Assembly: GCF_000422885.1 (NCBI RefSeq)
Contig: NZ_AUGX01000016.1
Location: 1 to 64,000, forward strand
Direction of reading: 5' to 3'
From: Ottowia thiooxydans DSM 14619
GTDB taxonomy: Bacteria; Pseudomonadota; Gammaproteobacteria; Burkholderiales; Burkholderiaceae_C
Length of the DNA: 64,000 nucleotides
Shown: piece by piece, positions 1-7,313 of the stretch
Numbering within the stretch: the stretch's first letter is position 1
How the letters are laid out: each line of letters starts with the position of its first letter
Notes under the pieces: model-generated
Seen by the model: only the letters and a program-made list of their open reading frames with translations
Told to the model about the DNA's origin: nothing
The model's database searches: none
Position numbers and translations under genes: made by a program

Positions 1-1
1 C

Positions 2-28
2 GTAAGCGGTCAATAAACCCCGCCCTTG
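2..28 (+). repeat. IS66 left terminal inverted repeat
   Basis: 27 bp that match the reverse complement of 2482-2508 without mismatch. The match stops at base 1, which sets the left element boundary at base 2. Confidence 0.93.
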
Positions 29-86
29 AACAGAGGCTTGTGACCTGAGAGCCTACGTTCCCACATAGACCAACGTGGGAACGTAG

Positions 87-512
87 ATGACAGACGAATT
101 GAGTGAGCTCAGGCGCCGACTGGTGGTGGGACGCAAGAGCGACGGGCGCAGCGTGTACGACGAAGGGGCGAAGGCTGAGCTGGTGGCCTTGTGTCGACAG
201 CCAGGAGCATCAGTTTCTCGCCTTGCGCGGGAGTGCGGCGTGAATGCCAACCAGGTCAGCCGCTGGCTTCGTGAACATGAACGCGATGCCCGTGCGCGGC
301 ATTCGGTGGCCAACGTGGCCCCAACGGCGGCGGCGTTTGTGCCAGTTGCATTGCCACCGGTATCGATGCCTGCGCCTGCGCCTGTGATGGACATGCAGGC
401 ACGTTTGCCCAATGGCGTGGTGATCGACATGCGTGGTCTGGACCTGAGCAACGTTGGCGAAGTGATTCGAGTCTTGGGGAGCTTGCGGTGTTCCGCTTTG
501 ACGAAGGCATGA
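87..512 (+). CDS. tnpA: IS66 accessory protein TnpA (HTH)
   Basis: 141-residue small basic protein of the IS66 TnpA (OrfA) type. A helix-turn-helix is visible at about residues 40-62 (SRLARECGVNANQVSRWL), as in transposase_8-like proteins, followed by an Ala/Pro-rich linker and a C-terminal segment (LPNGVVIDMRGLDLSNVGEV) typical of IS66 TnpA. The gene overlaps tnpB by about 25 nt, which suggests coupled translation. TnpA is needed for IS66 transposition but its biochemical role is poorly known; the HTH suggests binding to the element ends. No frameshift or stop is seen. Confidence 0.9.
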   Translation: MTDELSELRRRLVVGRKSDGRSVYDEGAKAELVALCRQPGASVSRLARECGVNANQVSRWLREHERDARARHSVANVAPTAAAFVPVALPPVSMPAPAPVMDMQARLPNGVVIDMRGLDLSNVGEVIRVLGSLRCSALTKA

Positions 513-838
513 AGGTCTACCTGCACCGCGAACCGGTGGACTTTCGGCTCAACATCAATGGCCTGGCTGTGTTGGTGGAGCAGGCGCTCGGTCTGAATCC
601 GTTTGCCTCGTGCGTGTATGTGTTCAGCAACCGTCGGCGCGACCGTATCAAGATTCTGGGGTGGGAGCGCAACGGCTTTTGGCTGTTGCTCAAGCGGCTG
701 GAGAAGGACCGGTTCATCTGGCCATCGGCACAGGCCGTGCCCACGCTGACCATCGAGCAGTTGCACTGGCTGCTGGAGGGCATCGACATCGAGGTGGTGC
801 AACGCCACCCCCATCTGCGCTACACCAGCGTGGCTTGA
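488..838 (+). CDS. tnpB: IS66 accessory protein TnpB
   Basis: 116 residues, the normal size for IS66 Orf2 (TnpB). Conserved family stretches are visible: KVYLHREPVDFRLNINGLA near the start, YVFSNRRRDRIKILGWERNG in the middle, and FIWP followed by LHWLLEGID at the end. The start used is GTG at 488, inside tnpA, consistent with the translational coupling usual in these elements; the ATG at 509 (MKVYLHREP) is the alternative. It is an essential accessory factor of IS66 transposition with no assigned catalytic activity. Here it is intact and followed 28 nt later by tnpC. Confidence 0.92.
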   Translation: MFRFDEGMKVYLHREPVDFRLNINGLAVLVEQALGLNPFASCVYVFSNRRRDRIKILGWERNGFWLLLKRLEKDRFIWPSAQAVPTLTIEQLHWLLEGIDIEVVQRHPHLRYTSVA

Positions 839-866
839 CCCAATGGTGAAGGAACGATGATGGGGC

Positions 867-2450
867 ATGCAGATCCAAGTTGGCGTGTCATCGCTTGTCT
901 CCATCACCGCTGAAGAACTGAGCGCCCTCATCGCCGAACGTGATGCGCTTGCCGGCGCGCTGCGGGTGGCCACCACCGAGCGGGATTTGGCGCTGGAGCG
1001 GCTCAAAGCGTTTCAACGCCAACTGTTCGCCGCCAAGAGTGAGGCGCGCAGCACCGACCAGAAGGACTTGTTTCTCAACGAGGCCGAGGCACTCGCGCCC
1101 ACCGTGCAGACGCTGCCGGCACAGACCGATGAAGAGGCATCGACACCGGTGGCAGGCCACCAGCGCAAGAAGCGTGGGCGCAAGCCGCTGGACCCCGCAC
1201 TGCCACGTGAGGTCGTGCGTCACGAGTTGCCCGAGGCCGAGCGCGTGTGCGCCCATGATGGGCACACGCTGGTGGAGATTGGCGCGGAGGTCAGTGAGCA
1301 ACTCGACGTCATCCCCGAACAGGTGCGCGTTCTGCAGCACCACCGTATCAAGTACGCCTGTCCTTGCTGCGATCAGAGTTTGAAGGTCGCACCGACGCCG
1401 GCGCGCGTCATCCCGCGCGGGCTACTCACTGAAGCTGCGCAGGCCTGGGTCATCACCGGCAAGTACCAGTTCGGCATGCCGCTGTACCGCACGGCCGCGT
1501 TGCTGCGCCGCTTTGGCGGCGATATCGCGAGCAACACCCTGGCCGCCGGCGTTGTGCGCATCGGCCAGGCCGTGCAACCCGTGATCAATCTGCTGCGCGA
1601 CCACCTGCTCGACTCGGACCTGATCTATGGCGACGAGACCACGGTCCAGGTGCTCAAGGAGCCCGGTCGCAAGGCGCAGACCAAAAGCTACATGTGGGCG
1701 CAGATGAATGGCCCCGGCACCGGGCCACCGGTGCGGCTGTTCGCCTATGCCCCAGGCCGAGGTGAGGTGCATGCCAAGAAGCTGTATGCGGGTATCCGGC
1801 CTGGAACCACGCTCGTGAGCGATGGTTACCAAGTCTATGACGGCATCGCCGCAGACCATGGATTGACGCATCTGGGGTGTTGGGTGCACGCACGTCGACC
1901 TTTCATCAAGGCAGAGGAGGCCATACCGAAGGCGGCGCGTTCGCCCGATCAGGTTGCCACCCGTTTCGTGCAACTCATCGGCAAGCTATACCGGGCGGAG
2001 TCACTGGCCCGGGATTGGAAGCCTGCACGTCGGTTACGCCTGCGCTCGCGCTACAGCGCCCCTGTCGTGCGAGAGATCGAACGCTTGCTTCTCGCGAACT
2101 TGCACAGCGTGACTCCCTCAAGTCTGCTGGGCGAGGCACTGCACTACTTGCACGGGCAGTGGCCCAAGCTCATTCGGTTCCTGGACAACGGCGCCTGGCC
2201 ACTCGATTCCAACCCGGTGGAGAACGCCATCCGGCCCTTCGTGGTGGGGCGGCGCTCCTGGTTGTTCGCCGACACGGTGGGGGGCGCCAATGCCAGCGCC
2301 AATCTGTACTCGCTCATCGAGACGGCCAAGGCCAACAACATTGAGCCCTCCCGTTACCTCGCCGCGCTGTTCAAGAAGCTTCCATTGGCCCAGACCGTCG
2401 ATGACTATGAAGCCCTTCTGCCTTGGAACATCGTCCTCGGCGCACCGTGA
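867..2450 (+). CDS. tnpC: IS66 transposase TnpC (DDE)
   Basis: 527-residue DDE transposase of the IS66 type and the catalytic protein of the element. Order of parts: an N-terminal coiled-coil-like region (about residues 15-55), a basic linker (QRKKRGRKPLDP), a zinc-finger-like region with CPCC, then the RNase H-like catalytic core. Candidate catalytic acids are the Asp in YGDETTVQV, the Asp in SDGYQVYDG and the Glu in NPVENAIRPF. Length and motifs are those of a functional IS66 transposase. The gene ends about 30 bp before the right inverted repeat. Confidence 0.95.
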   Translation: MQIQVGVSSLVSITAEELSALIAERDALAGALRVATTERDLALERLKAFQRQLFAAKSEARSTDQKDLFLNEAEALAPTVQTLPAQTDEEASTPVAGHQRKKRGRKPLDPALPREVVRHELPEAERVCAHDGHTLVEIGAEVSEQLDVIPEQVRVLQHHRIKYACPCCDQSLKVAPTPARVIPRGLLTEAAQAWVITGKYQFGMPLYRTAALLRRFGGDIASNTLAAGVVRIGQAVQPVINLLRDHLLDSDLIYGDETTVQVLKEPGRKAQTKSYMWAQMNGPGTGPPVRLFAYAPGRGEVHAKKLYAGIRPGTTLVSDGYQVYDGIAADHGLTHLGCWVHARRPFIKAEEAIPKAARSPDQVATRFVQLIGKLYRAESLARDWKPARRLRLRSRYSAPVVREIERLLLANLHSVTPSSLLGEALHYLHGQWPKLIRFLDNGAWPLDSNPVENAIRPFVVGRRSWLFADTVGGANASANLYSLIETAKANNIEPSRYLAALFKKLPLAQTVDDYEALLPWNIVLGAP

Positions 2451-2481
2451 ACCGCGCACGGTACACATCCCTCAAACAGCA

Positions 2482-2508
2482 CAAGGGCGGGGTTTATTGA
2501 CCGCTTAC
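2482..2508 (-). repeat. IS66 right terminal inverted repeat
   Basis: 27-bp perfect inverted copy of 2-28. It supplies the premature TAA stop (2505-2507) that ends the disrupted DUF393 gene. Confidence 0.93.
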
Positions 2509-2708
2509 TGCGCATCCACACCATGAATTGCGCGCATCAAGGCTTCCCTCGGAGCCGGGCCGCCGATGAAGCCTGAATCCGCACAGTTGATGAATCGCAA
2601 CCGCCCTTCAGTATTGCGCAGCATCAAGTTGGTCATCTCCGCATTGCAGAAACGGCAACTGGCGTCGTAGTAGAGAGTGAGCGGGAATTTGATCGTGACG
2701 TCTTTCAT
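2505..2708 (-). pseudogene. DCC/DUF393-family thiol-disulfide protein, truncated by IS66
   Basis: Only the first 67 codons remain. The protein begins with MKDVTIKFPLTLYYDASCRF and contains the D-x-x-C-x-x-C motif (DASCRFC) that defines the DCC family of predicted thioredoxin-like oxidoreductases, usually about 120-140 residues long. The last two residues and the TAA stop arise at the junction with the IS66 right end (2508/2509), so the C-terminal half has been separated by the insertion. An inverted-repeat operator lies about 20 bp before the start codon and also precedes the neighbouring GbsR-type gene, so this gene was probably part of that regulator's small regulon. Its substrate is unknown. 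Confidence 0.85.
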
Positions 2709-2728
2709 TTGACTCTCCTTGTTTTGTT

Positions 2729-2748
2729 ATTTCTGTATAAACAGAAAT
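2729..2748. promoter_or_regulatory. Palindromic operator, copy 1
   Basis: ATTTCTGT-N4-ACAGAAAT, a perfect 8+8 inverted repeat with spacer ATAA (symmetry extends one more base on each side). It lies 20 bp before the start codon of the truncated DUF393 gene. The same motif with spacer CTGA lies before the adjacent regulator gene, so it is the likely binding site of that regulator. Confidence 0.75.
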
Positions 2749-2754
2749 ATGATC

Positions 2755-2782
2755 TTCAAAAAGAGGCAGGGCGCAGCCTGCC
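2755..2782 (-). terminator. Probable intrinsic terminator of the GbsR-like gene
   Basis: Read on the minus strand, a 6-bp GC-rich stem (GGCAGG/CCTGCC, 6-nt loop) is followed by TCTTTTTG. It lies 50 bp past the stop codon of the GbsR-like gene and just before the DUF393 operator. Confidence 0.6.
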
Positions 2783-2831
2783 GTATGGAAAATTAAAGGG
2801 AAGGGGCTTGAGGGCCTGTGGAATTTCCTCG

Positions 2832-3371
2832 TCAGCGGTTGGTGTCTGAGCTACCGCGTACAAAGCGCTGCACGCTGGCACCCAGGCCCAGTATCTTGTC
2901 GAGCGTGCCGGGTGAAAGGCGCAACATTTCATCGGCCCACGCCCCGAGCTTTTTCATGAGATCGAGCGTGGAGCGGATACGGTCTTGTGCATCCGCAGTT
3001 TCGCGGTCGAACTCGGGGCTTTGCACCAGCGTGGAGAGCATGCGGATGGTGGGGTCGAATTCACGCTCTTTGCGCTCTCGCACTATGGTGCGAAACAGCT
3101 CCCAGACATCCACGCTGGTCTCAAAGAAGTCACGCCGATCGCCGAGCACGTGAGTGGTATGCACCAGATTCCAGGCCTGCAGCTCCTTGAGGCTGTTGCT
3201 CACATTGGAGCGAGCTACACCGAGTGTTTCACAGAGCTGCTCGGCGTTGAGTGGCTGGCCATGAACGAACAGCAGGGCGTGGATTTGCGCCACGGTGCGG
3301 TTCACGCCCCAGCGCGAGCCCATCTCACCCCAGTGCAAGACAAATTGGCGTTGAATTGTGCTGAGTTCCAT
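2832..3371 (-). CDS. GbsR/MarR-type transcriptional regulator
   Basis: 179 residues from the ATG at 3371 (MELSTIQRQFVLHWGEMGSR). The upstream extension of the frame is rejected because it would translate the operator. A winged-helix DNA-binding domain covers roughly residues 15-90: LFVHGQPLNAEQLCETLGVA is followed by the recognition-helix segment RSNVSNSLKEL and a wing with GDRRDFF. This layout is typical of GbsR-like members of the MarR superfamily; the C-terminal half is helical and would dimerise. A double ACAGAAAT palindrome sits 16-41 bp before the start and a single one before the neighbouring DUF393 gene, which suggests autorepression plus control of that gene. The signal sensed is unknown; pairing with a DCC-motif protein hints at redox or osmotic cues. 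Confidence 0.85.
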   Translation of the reverse strand: MELSTIQRQFVLHWGEMGSRWGVNRTVAQIHALLFVHGQPLNAEQLCETLGVARSNVSNSLKELQAWNLVHTTHVLGDRRDFFETSVDVWELFRTIVRERKEREFDPTIRMLSTLVQSPEFDRETADAQDRIRSTLDLMKKLGAWADEMLRLSPGTLDKILGLGASVQRFVRGSSDTNR

Positions 3372-3386
3372 GGATCTGATTCTATG

Positions 3387-3412
3387 ACAGAAATTTCTGT
3401 CTGAACAGAAAT
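3387..3412. promoter_or_regulatory. Palindromic operator, copy 2 (with extra half-site)
   Basis: Contains ATTTCTGT-CTGA-ACAGAAAT (3393-3412), plus an additional ACAGAAAT at 3387-3394 that overlaps it, so two palindromes share the central half-site. It lies 16 bp before the regulator's start codon. The identical half-sites at 2729-2748 make a shared regulator very likely. Confidence 0.75.
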
Positions 3413-3879
3413 TCTTTGTTGATCTCTCAAAACTGGCGTCTGAATGTTGCTCTATAGGGGTCCTGATCAACCTCGAGGGGCAGATAGGGGGTAGGGTAAG
3501 TCGAACACCCGAATGACGCAGACGATGGCAGTGCCTTGGATGCCAGAGGTGCCGGCACTGGTAGTTGTGCACTATTGCCACTCACGGGCTGCCTGCTCGG
3601 TACCAAATCAGCGTAGGTGACATTGGGGCGTGCTATGTAGAGTGCGTTGTAGCCACGATTTAGCAAAAACGCTGGGTTCCGTGTCCCCCGATGATGGTGA
3701 TCATGCAGAGGCTTCGAGCCACCATGGAGTACGTAGAATTTGCTGGGCGAAGTATAGGTTTTGAAATAACCTGCCACTGCGGGATCTGAGGAGCACGCCC
3801 AACCGGTGTGCCCTTACAGCGCTGCAATAGGCGTCAAACCTTAAATAATCTTAAATATTTATACGCCAAAAGGGACGCC
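3413..3879. other. Gene-poor stretch before the AT-rich patch
   Basis: No gene is supported here. One minus-strand frame (3427-3777, 116 codons, starting MAGYFKTYTSPSKFYVLHGG) is open. It resembles nothing I recognise, ends in low-complexity Pro/Ser/Ala sequence, and has no clear ribosome-binding site. It could be a remnant of a toxin or other protein tail, but this is a guess. The boundary to clearly AT-rich DNA falls at about 3.8 kb. Confidence 0.3.
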
Positions 3880-4308
3880 ATGAAAAATTCACCTGATGAC
3901 GCTAGAAAATTAATAGAAATTTTCTTCGGAGAAATGAACTCCTGGGGCAAAAAAGTAATAGAACTATACAAGCAGGAAAATGGTGGTCCTCAGAAAAATG
4001 AGGAGGCCCTTCGTGCTGAATTGAAATTAATATTCGATAAGTTCGTAACCATTCGAGAGCGTAAACAAGGGAGAATATCTGTAATGGCAGTTTCCATCGG
4101 GGCTCCAGATTATGATTCGCAGTTAGAGAGGATTTCTGAAGTAAAACAAAATGGCACTGGGTTTATTGTAGAAACACAAAAAAGCTATCCGCACAATTAT
4201 GCTGAATTGTATAGATATAAAATTAAAAACTCAGATGATGGGCTGCGCATAGATTCAAAAGAAAGGTACAGTGAGTTTGGTGGGAAATGGGTTGCGGGAA
4301 TTATTTGA
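3880..4308 (+). CDS. Imm-NTF2-type immunity protein (orphan)
   Basis: 142 residues from the ATG at 3880, which has AGGGA at a good spacing upstream. The order of motifs matches the NTF2-fold immunity proteins of polymorphic toxin systems: an N-terminal helix with IEIFFGEMNSWGKKV, a central segment ending in IFDKFVTIRERKQGRIS, then GAPDYDSQLERISEV, and a C-terminal strand pair (YRYKIKNSDDGLRIDSKERY). Family knowledge: such proteins bind and neutralise a matching secreted toxin domain in the cytoplasm. No toxin gene is visible beside it, so it would be an orphan immunity gene. The coding sequence is AT-rich compared with the flanking chromosome, which supports acquisition by transfer. Confidence 0.75.
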   Translation: MKNSPDDARKLIEIFFGEMNSWGKKVIELYKQENGGPQKNEEALRAELKLIFDKFVTIRERKQGRISVMAVSIGAPDYDSQLERISEVKQNGTGFIVETQKSYPHNYAELYRYKIKNSDDGLRIDSKERYSEFGGKWVAGII

Positions 4309-4380
4309 TTTAATTGCTGCTCACGCCGATTTCCGCGACCTCTATAGCGGGAGAGAATTAAAGCCCCAAGGACGTAATGC

Positions 4381-4935
4381 ATGCTTAACAAGATCATCTG
4401 GCGGGAAGACGCTGTCATTTCAGTAAAGTTGCGTGACGGCCTGCATATGCTGGCGCAAATGCGCCGCAACCATTTGATGCAGTTCTTCAACATCCGCAGC
4501 TCCGACGGGGTCTGGGCGAACGTGGATCTGAGCAACATCGAACCGATCTTCTGCATCTTCGTCGCCGAGCACAAATTCAAGAGTCTCTTCGAGAGATGGG
4601 TAGCCGCCGAGGATGCCAAGCCATCTGCCTGTGAGATTCCGAGGCGGATGCTTAGCGCAGAAATTCTTCTTCCGGGAGATGATGGAAGGGTGCCGTTCAA
4701 CGTTCAGCTGATCGAACTGGGCGACGATCTGGAGGCGTGGAGTGCCCAGGTTGTCCGTTCGGGCATCACGAAGGATGATCTGGATGTGATCTACCGGCAT
4801 GAATTGGATGGCATGTATGGCGATGCCGAAAAGTTGAAGAAGCGGCTCATCAGGTTCTTCGACACGGGCGTCAACTGGAACGACGAGTTGTCCTTTATCT
4901 TTCCCGGCATCCCACTGCCGCCGCCGCAGAAGTGA
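4381..4935 (+). CDS. Hypothetical protein, possible immunity protein
   Basis: 184 residues; start ATG at 4381, preceded by AAGGA at a good spacing. It is soluble, without signal peptide or membrane segment, acidic towards the C-terminus and ending in a proline run (IPLPPPQK). The N-terminal part (EDAVISVKLRDGLHMLAQM, then FFNIRSSDGVW) resembles the opening beta-strands of Imm26-like immunity proteins, but I am not sure of the family. It follows the Imm-NTF2 gene by 72 nt in the same orientation, a usual arrangement in immunity-gene arrays. Its base composition is closer to the core genome than that of its neighbours, so it may have a separate origin. Confidence 0.5.
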   Translation: MLNKIIWREDAVISVKLRDGLHMLAQMRRNHLMQFFNIRSSDGVWANVDLSNIEPIFCIFVAEHKFKSLFERWVAAEDAKPSACEIPRRMLSAEILLPGDDGRVPFNVQLIELGDDLEAWSAQVVRSGITKDDLDVIYRHELDGMYGDAEKLKKRLIRFFDTGVNWNDELSFIFPGIPLPPPQK

Positions 4936-5176
4936 TCCATCGGATGATGGTGTTGGTGGTGCGACGTGGGTAGGCGAATTGAACGATGCAATCCAGACTA
5001 CCGCCGATGCCCGTCGATGGCATCAACTGAGAGGTGCCTTTGCCCCTGACGTGGGCCTGTGTCATTAAATCTGCCGGGTACTGTTTGCCTGAATCTGATT
5101 TCAACGGATTTATATCTTCAGCGACCTCCAACTCAGGACTATGGCGCCTCTGAAAAATCCCTCGCCGCTCGGATGA

Positions 5177-5419
5177 TTACGCCCCAACTCCTAACCCCCA
5201 AAAACCGATGCCACAAAAAATTAATAACCCAAAAAAAATTAGCAACTTCCCAAGTCTAGATTTTCGTATGCGGAGGCTAATTAAAATTAATATCAAAGAA
5301 AAAACAGCCAAAGATCCAAAAATGATCTTTTGAGTTAAAGGGATATCCGCCGTTAGCCCTAATGGAATTCCCACGAAAAACCCGGTTACTAATAAGAAGA
5401 TGTATTGAATTATTTCCAT
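5177..5419 (-). CDS. Small two- or three-helix membrane protein
   Basis: 80 residues from the ATG at 5419 (MEIIQYIFLLVTGFFVG); the frame is open 20 codons further upstream, but that part (IGVSALHPNGFFRVP) is not hydrophobic and lacks a good ribosome-binding site. Two or three hydrophobic segments cover most of the length, separated by a short basic stretch (RIRKSRLGK). No family is recognised. It is the last of four small minus-strand genes in the AT-rich patch. Small membrane proteins of this kind can be immunity proteins against pore-forming or membrane-acting toxins, but nothing in the sequence shows this directly. Confidence 0.45.
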   Translation of the reverse strand: MEIIQYIFLLVTGFFVGIPLGLTADIPLTQKIIFGSLAVFSLILILISLRIRKSRLGKLLIFFGLLIFCGIGFWGLGVGA

Positions 5420-5531
5420 GAAAATGGCTAGGGGAACTCTGAAAAACCCATTCGGATGCAGGGCGCTGACCCCTATCACTCAATGAGGAAAACGTAGAGG
5501 TGTGATTGACATGAAAAAATATATTTTAAAA

Positions 5532-6095
5532 TCATCGGAGATTTAGGTGCTCAATTTTAACCACGCATTTGTAGGACTCCATGTCTATCGGGGATTTATA
5601 TTCCATTCTCATATGAGTATTATTCTTGTTGAGTATCGTGCTGACTGATTTTTGATCAATTGGTTGAATTGAAATGTAGTCTGGCTCATGAATTTTGAAC
5701 GCAACTCCGTCTCCCGAAGCTAGCAGTCTATTTTTCATCGGGGTTTTTTTGAAAAATATACTTCTGTCCGCGGATGCTAATAGTTCATGCATAGATCCTT
5801 TTTTTCCAAAAGGATAATTTCTATCAATTCCCTTGATTCCCATGCCAAACGAAACCCCAGATCCTACAAATTTCCCTTTTTCACATTTCCCAGGTTCAGA
5901 TATCCATGAATACTCGTACCTGTCTGGATAGCTATTTTTCCCCCATTCCCACATTTCTCTTTTAGGAAATGAAAAGAAAGCGACTGCCCTGGTCTTTGAG
6001 TAAGAAGCCATGCAGACTTCACTTAATTTAGTGGTCTCGCATCCAAAAGAAACGATAGGTAAATAAAATACAAAAGCAAGAAGTATGTTCTTCAT
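5532..6095 (-). CDS. Hypothetical secreted protein
   Basis: 187 residues. The N-terminus is a signal peptide (MKNILLAFVFYLPIVSFGC); the Cys at residue 19 could be a weak lipobox (SFGC), or cleavage may be by signal peptidase I. The mature part has few recognisable features, with several Lys/Ser-rich loops and two further Cys residues early on. No family is recognised. It is AT-rich, lies in an array of small minus-strand genes, and is preceded by an AT-rich gap of 100 bp. A periplasmic location follows from the signal peptide only. Confidence 0.55.
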   Translation of the reverse strand: MKNILLAFVFYLPIVSFGCETTKLSEVCMASYSKTRAVAFFSFPKREMWEWGKNSYPDRYEYSWISEPGKCEKGKFVGSGVSFGMGIKGIDRNYPFGKKGSMHELLASADRSIFFKKTPMKNRLLASGDGVAFKIHEPDYISIQPIDQKSVSTILNKNNTHMRMEYKSPIDMESYKCVVKIEHLNLR

Positions 6096-6195
6096 TTATA
6101 AGCTTGTTGTGTATTCAAGAAGTCAATCTATCAAAAAAAAGCTTCGGATCGACATTTGATTTTCAAGGTAATTTCCTCATGGAAAAATATCAAGT

Positions 6196-6561
6196 TCACT
6201 TGTTTTTTGTTCTAAAAACAAAGTAACCAATAAAGCAACCGACAAGCGATGCAATTGAGGTGAGCATGGAGATTGCAATCTCAATCATCGATGCGCCTCC
6301 GCCCTCATAGGGCGTGCAATTTAATTCGGCAAATATAAATAAAATAGATGTGATTGCGCATCCGCCTATAACTGCCGCTCTAGGGTTAATTATATGAAAT
6401 ATTAATGCAATGAAGATTGATGGAGTCAAGAATAAAAAAGTATCAATAAATTTTTTTGAAAATATTGATTCAAAGCAATTGAACTTATAAATCCCAATAA
6501 TAATTAATATTATAAATATGCTTAAGCTGATGAGGTGTATTTTTTTATTTTCAGTCCGCAT
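6196..6561 (-). CDS. Small membrane protein, four predicted helices
   Basis: 121 residues, mostly hydrophobic. Candidate transmembrane segments are at about residues 9-28 (ISLSIFIILIIIGIYKF), 38-58, 64-84 and 95-116, followed by a short basic tail. Strongly AT-rich (long A/T runs, Ile- and Lys-rich), unlike the flanking chromosome. No family is recognised. Its position between a secreted protein and a DUF3592 protein suggests one acquired group of envelope proteins. Confidence 0.5.
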   Translation of the reverse strand: MRTENKKIHLISLSIFIILIIIGIYKFNCFESIFSKKFIDTFLFLTPSIFIALIFHIINPRAAVIGGCAITSILFIFAELNCTPYEGGGASMIEIAISMLTSIASLVGCFIGYFVFRTKNK

Positions 6562-6642
6562 TAAGTATCGCCGTAGTTGATTTTTATTTTCAACGAAATG
6601 AGGTTGTATCGTAGGTGTGAGTATTGTGGGTTGTTGTCACGA

Positions 6643-7149
6643 CTAAAGATATTTTTTGTTTTTTAAAATTTTAAAAAATGCAATCCAAGAGAACAATAAA
6701 GTTAGCGTGATCGGGAAGGATATAACGAAAATTGCAGGGTATATATCTGTTGAATTGAAGGCATAGGTTGAGTCGTTCATGTCTTGTGGGTTGTATTTGA
6801 TAGGGATTGGTTTTTTATTTTTGAAATAATTTTCAAACTTGGATATATCCCGCTGACTCACACTATGCCAAACCCTTCTTGCTATACCGATTTTTTCTCC
6901 GATTTTCTCGGAGTTGGCTGTTTTGTATTTGTATATTGCATGCATCTCTCCTTTTTTGGTTTCTATGTTTAGTAAAGTCCCGGAAGAGTTTTCCCATTTA
7001 CTTATTTTTAAGAAATCTGAGATGAAATTACTGCATTCTATTATTAAAAATAATGAGCCGAACGCTAAAAATGTCGCGCAAAGCCAACCTGCTATGGATT
7101 CGGGCCATAGCGCTTTTTCAATTATTTCAATTGCAGATTCCATTGTCAT
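6643..7149 (-). CDS. DUF3592-domain membrane protein
   Basis: 168 residues. One transmembrane segment near the N-terminus (about 20-42), a soluble central domain, and a second segment near the C-terminus (about 135-160). The central part has the DUF3592 pattern: a Trp-containing start (KWENSSGTLLNIE), a YKYKTANSEK strand, and the hallmark IPIKYNPQDMNDSTY near the end. DUF3592 proteins are common in polymorphic-toxin loci and other accessory regions; their function is not established. AT-rich. It begins the run of four minus-strand small genes and may be their first gene, with gaps of 80-110 bp between members. Confidence 0.7.
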   Translation of the reverse strand: MTMESAIEIIEKALWPESIAGWLCATFLAFGSLFLIIECSNFISDFLKISKWENSSGTLLNIETKKGEMHAIYKYKTANSEKIGEKIGIARRVWHSVSQRDISKFENYFKNKKPIPIKYNPQDMNDSTYAFNSTDIYPAIFVISFPITLTLLFSWIAFFKILKNKKYL

Positions 7150-7313
7150 TTAAGGACGCTCCAAGTCTTCTCTGGGTCTCGAAAAAGCAGATGATCCGCA
7201 GGCAGAGCGAATCGTTCAGAGATTGATTACCTACGGACACCCCATCATTGAGGCCAATGGAGCAATAAATAAAACCCCATAGACCGCATTCAGTCGAGAA
7301 CAAAGGCCATGCG

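Larger units (their letters stand above)
2..2508 (+). mobile_element. IS66-family insertion sequence, intact
   Basis: Complete element bounded by 27-bp perfect terminal inverted repeats (2-28 and 2482-2508, beginning GTAAGCGGTCAATAAACC). It carries the three genes usual for IS66: tnpA, tnpB and tnpC, in one orientation and all open. IS66 elements normally duplicate 8 bp of target. The 8 bp to the right (2509-2516, TGCGCATC) end in C, and the one base left of the element is also C, which fits, but the rest of the left copy lies outside the window. The insertion cuts the minus-strand DUF393 gene that starts at 2708. Since all genes and both ends are intact, the copy is probably recent and may be mobile. 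Confidence 0.95.

Noticed and set aside
53-1006. Long minus-strand open frame of 317 codons opposite IS66 tnpA/tnpB
   Set aside because: Low-complexity Arg/Ser-rich translation antisense to well-supported IS66 genes; no family or ribosome-binding site.
4895-5131. 78-codon minus-strand frame after the second possible immunity gene
   Set aside because: Overlaps the end of the 4381-4935 gene, no ribosome-binding site and no family; it may be a remnant but cannot be supported.
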